64,000 nt of DNA. It comes from Isochrysis galbana (lineage: Eukaryota > Haptophyta > Isochrysidales > Isochrysidaceae). Shown here one piece after another: positions 51,047 to 61,362 of this stretch. The stretch lies in the NCBI GenBank assembly GCA_018136815.1, contig CM030943.1, positions 2,201,370 through 2,265,369 on the forward strand, in the 5' to 3' direction. Position 1 is the first letter of the stretch. Every line of letters begins with the position of its first letter. Under the pieces are notes generated by a model. That model made no database searches, was not told the origin of the DNA, and saw only the letters and a list, made by a program, of their open reading frames with translations. The position numbers were made by a program, and so were the translations under genes.

Positions 51047-51259
51047 CGTGACCGGCGCACACCGCGTGCTTCCGGAGAGGGAGAGAGGGAGGAGAGAGAG
51101 AGAGAGGAGAGAGAGAGAGGCGACCGCTGCCATCGCCAATGGCGCGAGGGGGCGCGCGAGGGGGGGGGGGGCGGTTTAACCCTAGTATGTGCCAAAAATG
51201 GACGTTTGGGGGGTTGAGGGTTGAGGAATCAGCTTCGGGTGCTGTATGTTGTATAAACT
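51047..51259. other. GA/CT-rich leader and spacer
   Basis: (GA)n at 51070-51120 (CT-rich on the minus strand, upstream of the 51046 start), poly(G) at 51161-51171. Confidence 0.45.
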
Positions 51260-51345
51260 TGATAATATTCTTACCGCACGCGCGGCGAATGGAACCACTA
51301 CCTACACGTAGTATACTTTCTACACCCCCACTCCCCCGGCCCTTC
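51260..51345 (+). repeat. End of the hairpin-rich repeat family (fragment)
   Basis: 'ttaccgcacgcgcggcgaat' to 'cacccccactcccccggccc', inverted match to 42660-42750. Confidence 0.6.
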
Positions 51346-51525
51346 CCCCCTGACGAATTGGGATGGCCCATAGGGCCTGAGGGCAATGAGGAAGGGGCGA
51401 AGCCGGCGGCAGGCGCGGCGAGGGAGACCAATTTGGAGGTGCTGACGGGCTGAAGCAAGCCCGTCAGCAGAGGAAGGCGGGCAGGCGGGCTTGAGCGAGG
51501 GCGAGGACGGCGGCGAGAACGACAT
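51346..51525 (-). mobile_element. Gag-like N-terminus downstream of LTR copy B
   Basis: ATG at 51525; 'MSFSPPSSPSLKPACPPSSA' resembles the start at 42046. It is cut at about 51345 by another repeat. Confidence 0.55.
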
Positions 51526-51612
51526 CGAGCGAGCGGCGAGAGGCGAGGGCGAGTGTGAGGAGGGCTGTGATGGCAGGGGCTGGCGAGGCGAGGCGAGACT
51601 GTAGGGTATGAG

Positions 51613-52195
51613 TGTTACGAGAGCGAGAGCGACGAGAACGAGAGCGACGGATGACGACTGACGACAGGACGACGGTCAAAGACACCCAGGAAAACGCTCC
51701 GACTCTCGCCCCACGACTTTCTCACATAACTCGACTGAAATCAAACCCAAACACTCCGATCAGACAACGACGGACGACGACCAAAGGGCGATCTGTCGGC
51801 GATCTTGTCTGGAACGGGAATCGCACCATAACGGAAACGAGGGGCAATCTTGCTACGCAGGATTCCAAGGGACCTACCGAATAAGACGAGAGAAGTGCGA
51901 TGTGCCTAAGGGGGAGATACGAAGAGGTCGCAGATTAAACCTGATTGCCCCCAGAAGCAGATAAAGAAACGCAGGGGAGATAGCAAATTAAACCTATTTG
52001 CGAGGCGCCTGGGAGGAAGAAAGGTGGGGAAACTTCCCTTCTCTTTCGAGAGAAAGAGAGAGGGCGCTCCACAACCCACGATCCCATGCATCCAAGCGAA
52101 GCTTTTGACCGAGAACGAGAGAAAGCAGAGAATTATAACGATAAATGCCGAACGACGAAGAGAAGCCTAACGAGTGTCGATTCGCGAATGCGACA
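51613..52195 (-). repeat. LTR of family 2 (copy B)
   Basis: On the minus strand it starts TGTCGCATTCGCGAATCGAC at 52195 and ends CTCTCGTAACA at 51613. Preceded by the purine tract AGCAAGGGGG, followed by leader and gag-like start. Inverted match to 61363-61910, with long identical stretches. Confidence 0.8.
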
Positions 52196-53204
52196 CCCCC
52201 TTGCTAGGATCGAGCGTCCCGCGAGGAAAGAAGAGAACCTAACGGATATCGGAGAGCTCGCTCCGAACAAGCCACGAGAAAGGCAGAAGAGCAATCCTGA
52301 ACGAGACCGAATGAGCGAAGAGCGAAGAGCGAATAAATCCAAATCCGAAGAGCGAATGAAACAATAAATCCGAAGAGCGAATGAAACAATAAATCCGAAT
52401 GGGTGGAGAGCCGCGCGCAAAACGCCGAACCAAGACGGAAGACGTGATGAGCGACGCACCGAGAACTTACGAACAATCGAGGACCGATGAGAACGCGGAA
52501 CGACGAGAATCGAGAATCGAGAGCGAGAAACGAAGAACGCGGAACGACGAGAATCGAGCGTGTGAACATGTTAGCCTAATATCTAGATATTAGGTATCTA
52601 CTTGGCAAATCTCACTATTAGTATCTAATATGTTAGCCGATGTGCACTATTAGTATCTAATATGTTAGCTGTGGCCGCCAAACCTATGTCGTATTCCATA
52701 CGATGACAGACTTTTACTTCTAACCGGTGGTTTATCTTAAGCCTCAAGGTCTCGTCGGCGACATTCTACCCCTTCTCTTACTTTCTTTCGATGTCATCAA
52801 ACGTTCCACGACTGTCTTCCGTCTTCTCTTCACGCATCGGTTGTAGTCTTCCGTCTTCTCTTCGTATATCGGCGGTAGCTCCACAGCGAGGTCTGCTCTC
52901 GGTGTTCCGACTTCTCTGCTTCGCATGTCTGTGCGCCGATGAGTTGCCTTGGTGCCGACGCTTGACAGTCCGCCCTGAGTGTGGTTAGTTTTCGCCCTGT
53001 TTGGTTTAGTTCGTGTGTGTCTGTGTGACGAGGGAGCTTTTTGAGTCCCTGCGTTGTAGTCTCTCGTGTCTACCTTGGACCTAAGAAGCTCTCATTCTCC
53101 TTCTCTCTCCTCCTCTAGCCCGCTAGCAAGCCTCGGCCCTACCCTCCAACGCCGCGCGTTGTGAGCCTCCGAACCTCCGTCTCTCTTCTCGTCCCTCGCA
53201 CTCG
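52196..53204. mobile_element. Undefined retroelement-like sequence
   Basis: Left part (52196-52570) is GA-rich with 'gaagagcgaatgaaacaata' repeated twice (52339-52390) and 'gagaatcgaga' repeats; it would be the 3' interior of the element ending in LTR copy B. 52570-52680 has three copies of 'tatctaatatgttagc'. 52740-53204 is a T/C-rich leader before the ORF at 53205. No enzyme domain. Confidence 0.35.
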
Positions 53205-54374
53205 ATGGTAGAAGCTGTCAGACCCGACTTCTACTATGACCTCTCAGACATATTCCCGCAAGCAACCACCTACGACTCCTTCACGGCCGCGTCAGCTGCC
53301 GGCTCGATCGAACGGCCCTCTGCCCACGAGCCAGTAGTCATCGCGTGTTCGACAAGCACAAATTCCGTCTTGGCGCCTACGACCGCGCCGTCCCATAATC
53401 CCGCTCCACTTCTGCCCATGGAAACAGCGGGAACTTCTTTCGGGCCACAAGGGGTCCACTTCGTCGGAACCGGCGGCTCCGAGCCTCCGCAAGGTCCTTC
53501 TAACACGGCGGCGCCATCCGCCGCTCCGTCTGACGAGCCGCTGCTCGTGGATCCACTCCGCGATCGAACCGAGCTCACCTCTCTCGGGACCTCGGGCAGC
53601 CCGAGGCCCGACCCCCAAGTCCACCCGCTTGAAGACAGCGCGTGGGAACACGTAAGCGAGTCCCCTTCGGCCGCCGACTTTTTAGCCGACCGCCTCGCCC
53701 ACATGCAGTCCGCGATCGACGCCCAACTACTTCGCGATGAGAAACGCGACCGAGAGCACGCCGCCCTCCTCGAGATGATAGCGGGCCTCAGCACCCACGT
53801 CAGGGCCTTGCGGGCTTCTACCACCCCGACGCCTGCAGCAGAGACGGCACACCCTTCGGCGCCGATACCGCCCCCTTCATCGACCGCACGTCCTTCAGCG
53901 CCTCACGCGGTCGCCCCACCTCGCACCTCGGTAGGGGTGCTCCCTTACGCCCCTCGCTCCTCCTCTCGGGCTGACTTCACCCCCGCTCCCGGCTACGGGT
54001 ACCCGGAGGACCTCCACACCCCGCCGGTGCCTTTCACGCCAAGGCCCCACTTCACGCCTCGCCGCGAGGACACGAGCGCCCCGCCGCTGTCGACCATGGG
54101 CCTCCGCGCGGTACCGCTGACGTCGTCGCCAAAGCTCGAGCATCCACCCGACCCAGGGTACGCCCCGGACGGCGAGCGTGACATCATCAACGCCGAGTGG
54201 ATGAACCTCCTAGGCTACGAGGCCTTTCAAGTCGCCTCGCTCTACCGAGACTCGCCGCACTTCGAGCATATCCACCAAGTCCTCCAAAGTCCGGTCTCTC
54301 GATCCCCCGAAAGTCCTGGTCTTGGGCGAAACCAGCGGCGTCGTCGCCACCATGTTTTATTTAGGGGGCGCTAG
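53205..54374 (+). CDS. Gag-like polyprotein N-part of a methyltransferase-carrying retroelement
   Basis: 389 codons. N-terminus 'MVEAVRPDFYYDLSDIFPQA', then Pro/Ser/Thr-rich linkers. A predicted coiled coil lies at about 160-205 ('ADRLAHMQSAIDAQLLRDEK' and following), and a Pro-rich segment at 215-330 includes 'TPRPHFTPRRED'. A folded-looking end follows: 'IINAEWMNLLGYEAFQVASL' and 'SPHFEHIHQVLQ'. The same '.HF..L...L' helix precedes the methyltransferase-like domain in one frame at 39922, so here the ORF probably left its natural frame at about 54285 (the following domain is in the +1 frame). No zinc knuckle, protease or reverse transcriptase seen. A retroelement origin is inferred from the neighbourhood of family-2 LTRs and the second copy. 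Confidence 0.45.
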   Translation: MVEAVRPDFYYDLSDIFPQATTYDSFTAASAAGSIERPSAHEPVVIACSTSTNSVLAPTTAPSHNPAPLLPMETAGTSFGPQGVHFVGTGGSEPPQGPSNTAAPSAAPSDEPLLVDPLRDRTELTSLGTSGSPRPDPQVHPLEDSAWEHVSESPSAADFLADRLAHMQSAIDAQLLRDEKRDREHAALLEMIAGLSTHVRALRASTTPTPAAETAHPSAPIPPPSSTARPSAPHAVAPPRTSVGVLPYAPRSSSRADFTPAPGYGYPEDLHTPPVPFTPRPHFTPRREDTSAPPLSTMGLRAVPLTSSPKLEHPPDPGYAPDGERDIINAEWMNLLGYEAFQVASLYRDSPHFEHIHQVLQSPVSRSPESPGLGRNQRRRRHHVLFRGR

Positions 54375-54740
54375 CGTCGCCACCTGCGACCTCCGCCCTT
54401 CGGAGATCGACTACATCCCCCACTTCCGAGGCGACGCTCGCCACATCCAAGATTTGGGTTGGAACCTAGTGGTGGCCCATCCCCCCTGCACCTACCTGTC
54501 CGCGGTCAGCCGCCAATGGCTCGACAAGGAACCCAACAGGCGGCTCGCTCTCGAATCGGCAGCGCGAGTGTTCGTCTCGATGGCCCTTTCCGACGCTCCC
54601 TTCGTCGCGGTCGAAAACCCCCGGATGCACTCCGAGGCAACAGCTTTAGTCGGGGAGCTGGTTCCACGCCAATATGTCCAACCCTATGAACACGGGACCG
54701 GGCATCCGTCTGACGATGCGGGCGGCGGGGCAGCAGTCAG
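54292..54740 (+). pseudogene. C5 DNA methyltransferase-like domain, phage type (copy 2)
   Basis: The frame reads 'LDPPKVLVLGETSGVV', 'ATMFYLGGASVATCDLRPSE', 'IDYIPHFRGDARHIQDLGWN', 'LVVAHPPCTYLSAVSRQWLD', 'SDAPFVAVENPRMHSEATAL' and 'VGELVPRQYVQPYEHG'. 'HPPC' corresponds to motif IV with the catalytic cysteine, 'ENP' to motif VI, and 'CDLRPSE' to the SAM-ribose acidic residue, as in small phage-type cytosine-5 methyltransferases. The N-terminal glycine motif is degenerate (GETSGVV). The frame is displaced by +1 from the preceding gag-like ORF, and similarity ends at 'GHPSDD' before the C-terminal target region; a poly(G) run follows at 54756. So it is probably inactive as it stands. Confidence 0.6.
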
Positions 54741-54789
54741 CATGGAGACCAGTTGGGGGGGGGGGGGGCAGACCGGTGTAGGGAAGACC

Positions 54790-55260
54790 AGATGCCATGT
54801 CATAATGTAAAAATATAAAACATCTGAGCGTTAGTACCACTACTCCCACTAGCCCGGTACTATCACGACACCCCTCAGCGCACCTGCCCGTACGCCTTGA
54901 CGTGTGCTGTCACTAGACACATACGCATATGCACCCCTCCGAATCTCCCCCCTCGCAAACCCCCGGCTCCCATTATAACTCCCCACAAGCTACAATGAGG
55001 GAAAACCCATTGAGGCGGACCGACCTACGTCGGGCGTCGGGCGACTCTCCGGGAAAAAGCACCGGGGGGGGGGGAGGAACCTCTCNNNNNNNNNNNNNNN
55101 NNNNNNNNNNNNNNNNNNNNNNNNNNNNNNNNNNNNNNNNNNNNNNNNNNNNNNNNNNNNNNNNNNNNNNNNNNNNNNNNNNNNNGTCATGAAAAGAAAC
55201 GGCCCTTACAGCTCTCGCCGCGAGCTGTCCTCGAGAAGTAAAAGACTGCACCCCGGGATA
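54790..55260 (+). repeat. Dispersed repeat U (copy 2), containing an assembly gap
   Basis: Matches 28610-29115 on both sides of the gap. The gap replaces the part equivalent to about 28965-28985 in copy 1, immediately after the poly(G) run. Confidence 0.75.
55086..55185. other. Assembly gap (100 N)
   Basis: Exactly 100 N, a conventional placeholder. Comparison with copy 1 suggests the true missing length may be only a few tens of bases. Confidence 0.95.
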
Positions 55261-56172
55261 CCTGCCACCGTGGTTTCATAATGTAAAAATAAACCATAAA
55301 CCGACACTTATGGTCTTTGGCCGACGGCCGTTGCGCGCGCTCCATGACCCCATCGGTTTACTGATAGTTGGAAGGGGACCTCGGTTCGAATCTGGGCTGG
55401 GTCAGGGGGAGAAATTTTGTCGCACCGCGCCTAGATACGAATTTTGGTAACAATTATTCATTGCGCTGGCTATCTATTGCCATTCATCACACATCATCCA
55501 CGCATTCAACATACACTTTGCAATCTGACTTGGGCAAGAGACAGGTTGTGCTGAATCAGAAATGAAGGTCTAAGATAGCCAGGGACACAGACGGTGACTG
55601 AGCTGAAACGAAAATAACCTTCAATACGGACGAACAGAGGAAATCTCCCTCGCCTGCTGGCACAGCGGGGTGCTCGGGATAGGCACGAATTGGCCCCCTG
55701 GCTCAGGCAAGCAAGGGTCGTAGTCCAGGAGACAACTCGGGCGCCCCCGAGGGGCGCCACTGAACAGGCGTCCGGGTGCAACATCATAAATTAGCAAGGT
55801 AGCATAGACGACGAGGGCAGCGTGCGCATCAAGAGCAAGACAAGAGGGGCTAGCAAGAGCGGGCAAGTTGGAACGAAAGACGGAATTGAGAGGCTTATAC
55901 ACCAATGCGCTTCGCGGCAGCCGGTTGGAGATTGGAGAAGGACGGAGTCGAGGCATGGTGACGAGAATTTACGGGGCAGGTTTCGGATATGATACACAGG
56001 CGGAGAGACGGCGATGTTGCCACGCGTCGGTCCGCCCAGCAATCAACGGACGTTGGCTGATGGGCGCTGTCCAAGCCACCAGTTTGGTGCCAGGATGGCA
56101 GTTGGTACCCGGAAGGTTGAGCAGGTCAGGCGATGAGGACAAGTATGAGGAGGACGATTGCGTGTGAGCCGT
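55261..56172. other. Intergenic, no gene recognised
   Basis: Includes the short palindromic repeat at about 55334-55370 shared with 48238-48270. A minus frame of 111 codons (55621-55956) has a hydrophobic middle but no family signature. Confidence 0.4.
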
Positions 56173-56640
56173 TCAGGCCATCAGCCCGGTCAGGCCGAGG
56201 GTGGGAGACTCGTTGGGGCTGAGCCATAGCCCGAGCCGACCAGTTGCGACGGCTCCCGTGACGGACTGAATGATGCGTGCAGCCTCGGCGGCGGCGGCGT
56301 CCTCGCGAAGGCGCGCGAGCCAGCGCTCCGCAAGGGGGCCACGCAGCGCGCCCGAGCGCACGAGTCTCTCGATCCGTTCGCGCACTGAGAAGGCGGTGGT
56401 GAGGCGTGGTCCCATTGGCTGCCCGGTGACGGGGGAGGTGAGCTGCTCGTCGGCCGCCTCGCGAATATGCTCGGCGATGGCGGCGCGTTCGTAGACGCGA
56501 TCGTCCTCGGCGCGGGCCGGATCGACGAGTAGCTCATGCGTCAGCGGGCACAAGAACTCGGACGCGTCCGCCAGCTCAGGAGGAGGAGAGTCTGCCGAGC
56601 GAGCGGCGAGCCTCACGAGGGGAGCCTCGCAGCCGGCCAT
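56173..56640 (-). CDS. U-box domain protein (putative E3 ubiquitin ligase)
   Basis: Single-exon frame of 155 residues from ATG 56640. The U-box lies at about residues 28-95: 'EFLCPLTHELLVDPARAEDD', 'RVYERAAIAEHI', 'TSPVTGQPMGPRLTTAFSVR' and 'ERIERLV'. This is the U-box order: (F/Y).CP.T..L..DPV, then (Y)ER.AI..W, SP.TG, and N..L+..I. The residue before 'I.EHI' differs from the usual 'W' position, and the expected 'LIPN' is 'LTTA'. The C-terminus is alanine-rich helical. U-box proteins bind E2 enzymes and promote ubiquitin transfer; the lack of extra domains such as ARM or TPR makes the substrate unguessable. Confidence 0.85.
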   Translation of the reverse strand: MAGCEAPLVRLAARSADSPPPELADASEFLCPLTHELLVDPARAEDDRVYERAAIAEHIREAADEQLTSPVTGQPMGPRLTTAFSVRERIERLVRSGALRGPLAERWLARLREDAAAAEAARIIQSVTGAVATGRLGLWLSPNESPTLGLTGLMA

Positions 56641-57300
56641 TGAAGAGAGGGAGAGCGAGCGAGCGAGTGAGCGGGAGAGGAGGGCCGGCTGGGTGGTGGC
56701 ACGTCGGCGTGTGCTGGCGCGTCGGTGGGTGTGCGGCGGGGGCGTGCTGGCGAGAGGCGCTGGGAGAGGGAGGAGGGGAGGGAGGGGAGAGGAGGGAAGG
56801 AGATGGGGTGGAGAGGGCGGGAGCGAGCGGAGTGGCCCAAATGAGAGGGAAGGCGGCTCGCTTGATGGACCTCTCGCTTTCTTCTCTATCCGGCGAGATT
56901 CCTATTCGTATCGCGGGGTCGGCAGGGGGCGGCGAGAGATTTCACTTCGACGGATGCCCTGCGGAGGGGAATCTGCGTCCGCCAGTTCTCTCTCCATCGA
57001 GAGAGCGCCGGCGGGCCCTCGAGACGGCTCCAAGGGCTGCCGCGGAAACATAATATTTCCCCATAAATAGCGTGAATATTCCTCGGCGGAGAGATGTGAC
57101 GCGCCACACCTGGGATCCCGCTGGCGTCTTTCACGTTCCCCAGGGGTATTTCTTCTCTCCCCCGGAGGTGGTCTCGTGGGCTCCTCGGGGCTCCCAGAGG
57201 AAGAGAGGGAGAGAGGGAACCTTGACCTCTCATCAAAACGGGATGCTCCGCGCCCCAAACCCCGACCGTCCGCAGATCTCGCGGACGGCCGAGGGCGTTT
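56641..57300. promoter_or_regulatory. Presumed promoter region of the U-box gene
   Basis: GA-rich leader (56640-56690 and 56760-56830 on the plus strand). No other gene; hairpin-rich toward 57200. Confidence 0.35.
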
Positions 57301-57810
57301 CTAACCCAACGGGGGCGTTTCTTCCTCCCACCCTTTCCCTCCGCGACGGCGGCCGCTCATCACGCTCGGGCGCTGCCCCCCCCACCCCCCCCTCGCGCCA
57401 AGGAAGCCCCCCCCCCCCCCCCCCCGCGCCCGCCCCCCCCCCAAAATCAATCTCGCGCCACATCTCGCCGGCGGGGCGCGGGGGAGACCCCCATGAGACG
57501 CCGCCGAGATATGAGCTCCCCCAGATCCCATCCGAGGCGGAGGACCAATCTCGCATGTAGGGAGGAGGAAAGCGGACGCCCCTCGCCGCCCCCCCTTCCC
57601 CGCCGCGCCTCCCCCCCCCGCGCGCACAACGCCCTCCCCCCTCCCCCCCGCGCCCTATTGAGGCGCGGGGGGGGGGTTGCCGAGGGGGAGAGGGGAGATC
57701 GCCTTATACCCCCCAACCCATCGGGCGAGATGGGCCCTTCTCCCGCCACGGGCCGGATCTCCCCCGCGCCCCGCCCGCGAGATGTGGCGCGAGATTGGAT
57801 TTTGTTTTTG
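57301..57810 (+). repeat. Inverted-repeat element with poly(C)/poly(G) centre
   Basis: The segment around 57447-57488 ('aatctcgcgccacatctcg', 'cggggcgcgggggaga') is repeated inverted at about 57755-57800. Poly(C) at 57400-57440 and poly(G) at 57667-57676. The arms could form a long hairpin (MITE-like fold-back). Confidence 0.55.
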
Positions 57811-59093
57811 GGGGGGGCGAAGGGGTGCGCCCCCTGTTCCCCACGCTGTCGTCGGCGGTGGAGATGGTCATCGTTAGACCCTGACCCCCTAATACAAAGC
57901 CCGATTCGACCGCCCTGCCGCGGCGGTGGGCGGCGGCGGTGGGCGGCGGTGTGCCGCCGTCGGGGTCTCCGATGCGCTCCGCCGACGGCGGCGGCGACCC
58001 CCCCCGCCCCTCGCCCCTTTCGTGGGAGAGGGACGAGGAGAATGGAGGTGGGGGGGGGGGGGGGGGGAGGGGGAACAACGCGCGCGCCGGGGGAGGAAGG
58101 GGTCCGACGCGCAGTGTCCGCGCAGTGTCCACCACCACCCGCCTCTCATTACGGGAAGATTCGGGTCGCCGATCCGCATCGTCGCTGAGCCGATGCGGAT
58201 TCGTCGCGCGCCGCTGACGATCGGCAACCGGTGATTCCGGAATCGGATTGGAATCGTGTGCGCGCGACGGACGATTCCCACTCTCTCGCAAGAGGCGGAG
58301 CGCTTGATGAGTTTGCGAGTTTCATCAGCCGGAGCGCGCTCGGGTTTCTCGCGGGGGGAAAGGCTAGTTTTACTTTCTATCCCTTCGGCTTTCGGTGTGC
58401 GGGTCGTCTGCCTAGATCCTACAGTAGGGGCGCACCATTAAGAAAACAGAGAATTTTGTCCTCTATACTTTCCTTAGCGATCGGCCGCGAGACCATAGGA
58501 GTTTCTTAAGCTGGGTTTCTTGCGCGAATTGCCGAGAGCTACAATATGTATAGAGGTTTCTTAGCGTACTGCTTTCTTGTGATGGTGACCGGCGCCCCTA
58601 GTTTCTTGCTACGGTCTACGGTGGCGCCTCACCTCCTCTCTTCCTCGCTGTCTGATGAGCTTACATTGCGAAGAACTAGGTTTTTGCCAATTTTTGCACT
58701 TAGAAAACAAGGGCGAGCGTGGAGATGAGTGACGAGCAGTGAGCAGTGATCGCCGATCGCCGATCGCCCCCGCGAAATGATTGCAAGGACGTCTGATTGG
58801 GCGGGGGGAGGGGGGTATAGACGAGATTTGCAGAGTTTCGGTCAACACCTAGATTTTCTCTTCTCTCTTCTATCTCCTCTCACATCTTCTTTCTCTCTTC
58901 TCATCCCCTCTCTTCTCATCCTCTCTCTAGCTTCTCATCCTCTCTCTTTCACATTCTTACCTTCTGACCCCCTGGGTCTCGTTGGAGAGGGACGTTCTCA
59001 ACACCCATCTTTTTGCTTCAGTAATGCAGGTATACACCTCATCTATTACGTGTACACCTCATTTTATTCTATTATTTTCTGGGTCCACCACCT
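57811..59093. other. Intergenic, GC-rich then CT-rich; no gene recognised
   Basis: GGCGGCGG-rich part (57920-58000), poly(G) at 58050-58068, then CT-rich 58858-58960. Frames of about 60-110 codons have no family signature. Confidence 0.4.
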
Positions 59094-59526
59094 CAACTAT
59101 CGTTAAAACGATAGGGTCATGGAGCGCGCGCCGCCGCCCGCTCTCGCTGCCGCTGCCCTCGCCATGATGGACGAAGAGCTCACTGACACGCCGCTGTCGC
59201 CGAAGCGACCGCGTCAGGACGACCCTCCCAGCCAGGTGGGCACAGGAGCCAACCTGCCAAGCCCGCGAACCACCGCGAACGACACGAACAAGGCCGCCAT
59301 GCTGGCAGCAGCCAGCATGCAGCACACCTCATGCACAACACACAGCCACACCAGCCACACCACACCAGTGGGACACCTCCAAAGGGAAGGCCTCCGGGCC
59401 GGGACCCTACACAACCGCGGTACCGCCCCCGCGCTCCGGCGCGAGGGGCCGGCCCGGTACCATCTACAGCAGAGCCCTAAGGGGGAAATGCCGCATCAAA
59501 ACAAAGTGAAAAAAAAAACCTTTTAA
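59094..59526 (+). mobile_element. MERA-family retroelement 5' region with ORF1-like frame
   Basis: Starts with the variant hairpin AACTATCGTTAAAACGATAG, then an ATG at 59119. The 135-codon frame starts 'MERAPPPALAAAALAMMDEE', contains the basic motif 'SPKRPRQDD' and ends in a Lys-rich tail. It breaks at GCATCAAAACAAAGTGA (59492-59508); the same 17 bases occur at 61290-61306 at the start of the inverted LINE fragment. Confidence 0.55.
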
Positions 59527-59846
59527 TATTCTCGCCTCCCCCGTGGCACTGACTCGCATATTCGTAGCCACGCCCCCTTCCCTTCCTCACCCTCATTCCC
59601 CGCCTTGCGGCAACTCCCCTCGTGCTCTACTTAGGGGCTCGGGATATGTGGGGGGTCCGAGCGGAGCTGTGTGCACTTGTCCTCAGCGGCGTGTTCTCCG
59701 CTCCCTCCTGTGCCACTGAGTGACCCGTTTGTTTTTAGAGTTGTTCCATGGCCCCTTGGCTTAGTGTGCGCGGCGTTCCTCTTAGATGACCTATAGTGAT
59801 CGATCGCGTTCTCAGATGGTAAGTTTCCCCGGGCCTACGCTTCATG
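59527..59846. other. Spacer, no gene seen
   Basis: Unremarkable sequence. It may be the 3' untranslated end of the minus-strand non-LTR element that ends at 59847. Confidence 0.4.
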
Positions 59847-61308
59847 TTATGCGAGTCTTTCAGCGAGGCCAAGTGCTTTTGCTACGAGGCGGGTGGTTTC
59901 GCTCAGTTGTAGTCTACCTTTCTCGTTTTCAATGAATACGGGGGCGCTGAGTTCTAGCGATTTCTTGAGTTTGGGCTTTCTCCCTTGAGCGGCTTTGTGC
60001 GTGCGTGCAGAGCAGTGCGCTTTTGGCGGGGTGAGGCCCCTGACTAATGTAGTGAATCTCACTAGTGTAGACTCTAGGATAGGTATGTAGTGGTATTCGT
60101 ATGACTCAAATTCTACTCTGTAGAAGTCTCTTAGTATATATTTCCACGCTATCACGTATAGTGTTTTTAGGCTTTCGGGAGTGTTCGTACCAGGATATGC
60201 AAATAATCTATCCTTTATTTTCTGTGTGCGTGTCCTTCTGGGGGGAGGCGTGTAGTTGTTGAGGGCGTCTATGGTCTCGAAGATGGTTTTCGTCGCGGGA
60301 CACCACGCTAGATGGCACGAGTTTTCGCGGTGTCGACGGCATAGCCTACATATGTCTGTCTGAGTGTCTATGAATCTATTTCTAGTACCAATTCTTCTGT
60401 GTGTGATATGTTTGAAGTGGAGGTGCTTGTCTGTGTGTTTCAATAACGGCATTGTGTATAGTTTAGCTATGTGCTTCCATTCTTCGTTTGTGATATTCAG
60501 CCTTCTCTCCCATGCTAATCTTGCCGCTTGCGGGGCGTTGCTCCGGGTCGCTTTAAGCGTGGCCTTGGTAATGTCTGCGACTGTTATCGCGTCAAGTGCG
60601 ACCTTTCCTTTTCGCGTATGGCATATTCATCCGCGAGGGGGTACTCCATGTGCCTTGGGCCTTTGTATCCGCCCTCCCATCTGGCTGGCGGGTGATAGTG
60701 TTGGATCTCTCCGACTTCTGCCACGTTGCCGGTGTCTGTTACCTCTCCTAAGTAGTCAGTTTCGATATGTAGCCATATATTGTTTAGCTTGCTGATGTAT
60801 TTTTCGTCTTCAGAAACCCTGACCTCTTTGTTCTGTGGCTCGGTCCCCGGTCTTTGAGGCGGGGTGTTTGTGTCGTGCGACTTTTGTCCTTCAGTGGCTG
60901 AAGGCGGGCGCTCTTTCGAACGCTCTATCACACGCGTTGCGTGGCCGACTATCTCGTCCCACGAGTCGAGAAAATCTTTTTTGTGTATCGAGCGTCCCTC
61001 GTGAATGAACGTTTCGGGTAGGTGTTCGAGATATGCCGAACACTCTTTTTTGCTATACGGCGTTGTAAAAGCGCCGTCTTTGAATACGTTATGTATTACG
61101 TTGGTGTGCAACGCTTCCCATAGGCGCGCCCACGGGGCGCGCACTTCTGGGGGCGGGATGTGGGGATTGTGCCATATTGGCTGCGATAGCGCGCCTTCCC
61201 GTGTAAGGAAGGAGGGTTGTATGTCGAGTTCCCTGAAGTTAGTAATCGCCTCCTTCCAGAAGACTGGGAGCGCCGGGTTTCCCCCGATAGCATCAAAACA
61301 AAGTGATG
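59847..61308 (-). pseudogene. Non-LTR retrotransposon ORF2, C-terminal third
   Basis: The minus-strand frame from about 61308 reads 'DAIGGNPALPVFWKEAITNF', 'TREGALSQPIWHNPHIPP' and 'WARLWEALHTNVIHNVFKDG', a region typical of LINE ORF2 after the reverse transcriptase. After a frame change near 60590 it continues 'ARLAWERRLNITNEEWKHIA', 'TRNRFIDTQTDICRLCRRHR' and 'ENSCHLAWCPATKTIFETID'. The C..C....H...C pattern is the zf-RVT-type zinc-binding motif near the ORF2 C-terminus. Stop at 59847. The reverse transcriptase itself is not on this strand here; a short piece lies inverted at 61911-62170. Confidence 0.7.
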
Positions 61309-61362
61309 GACAAAGAGCAGACAGGACCCCCCAGCAAGGGGTACGGGAGCAAAAGGGGAGGC

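Noticed and set aside
55334-55400. tRNA-like sequence (GGTTCGAATC box near 55380)
   Set aside because: A matching acceptor stem, anticodon arm and properly spaced A box could not be drawn; it belongs to a short palindromic repeat also found at 48238.
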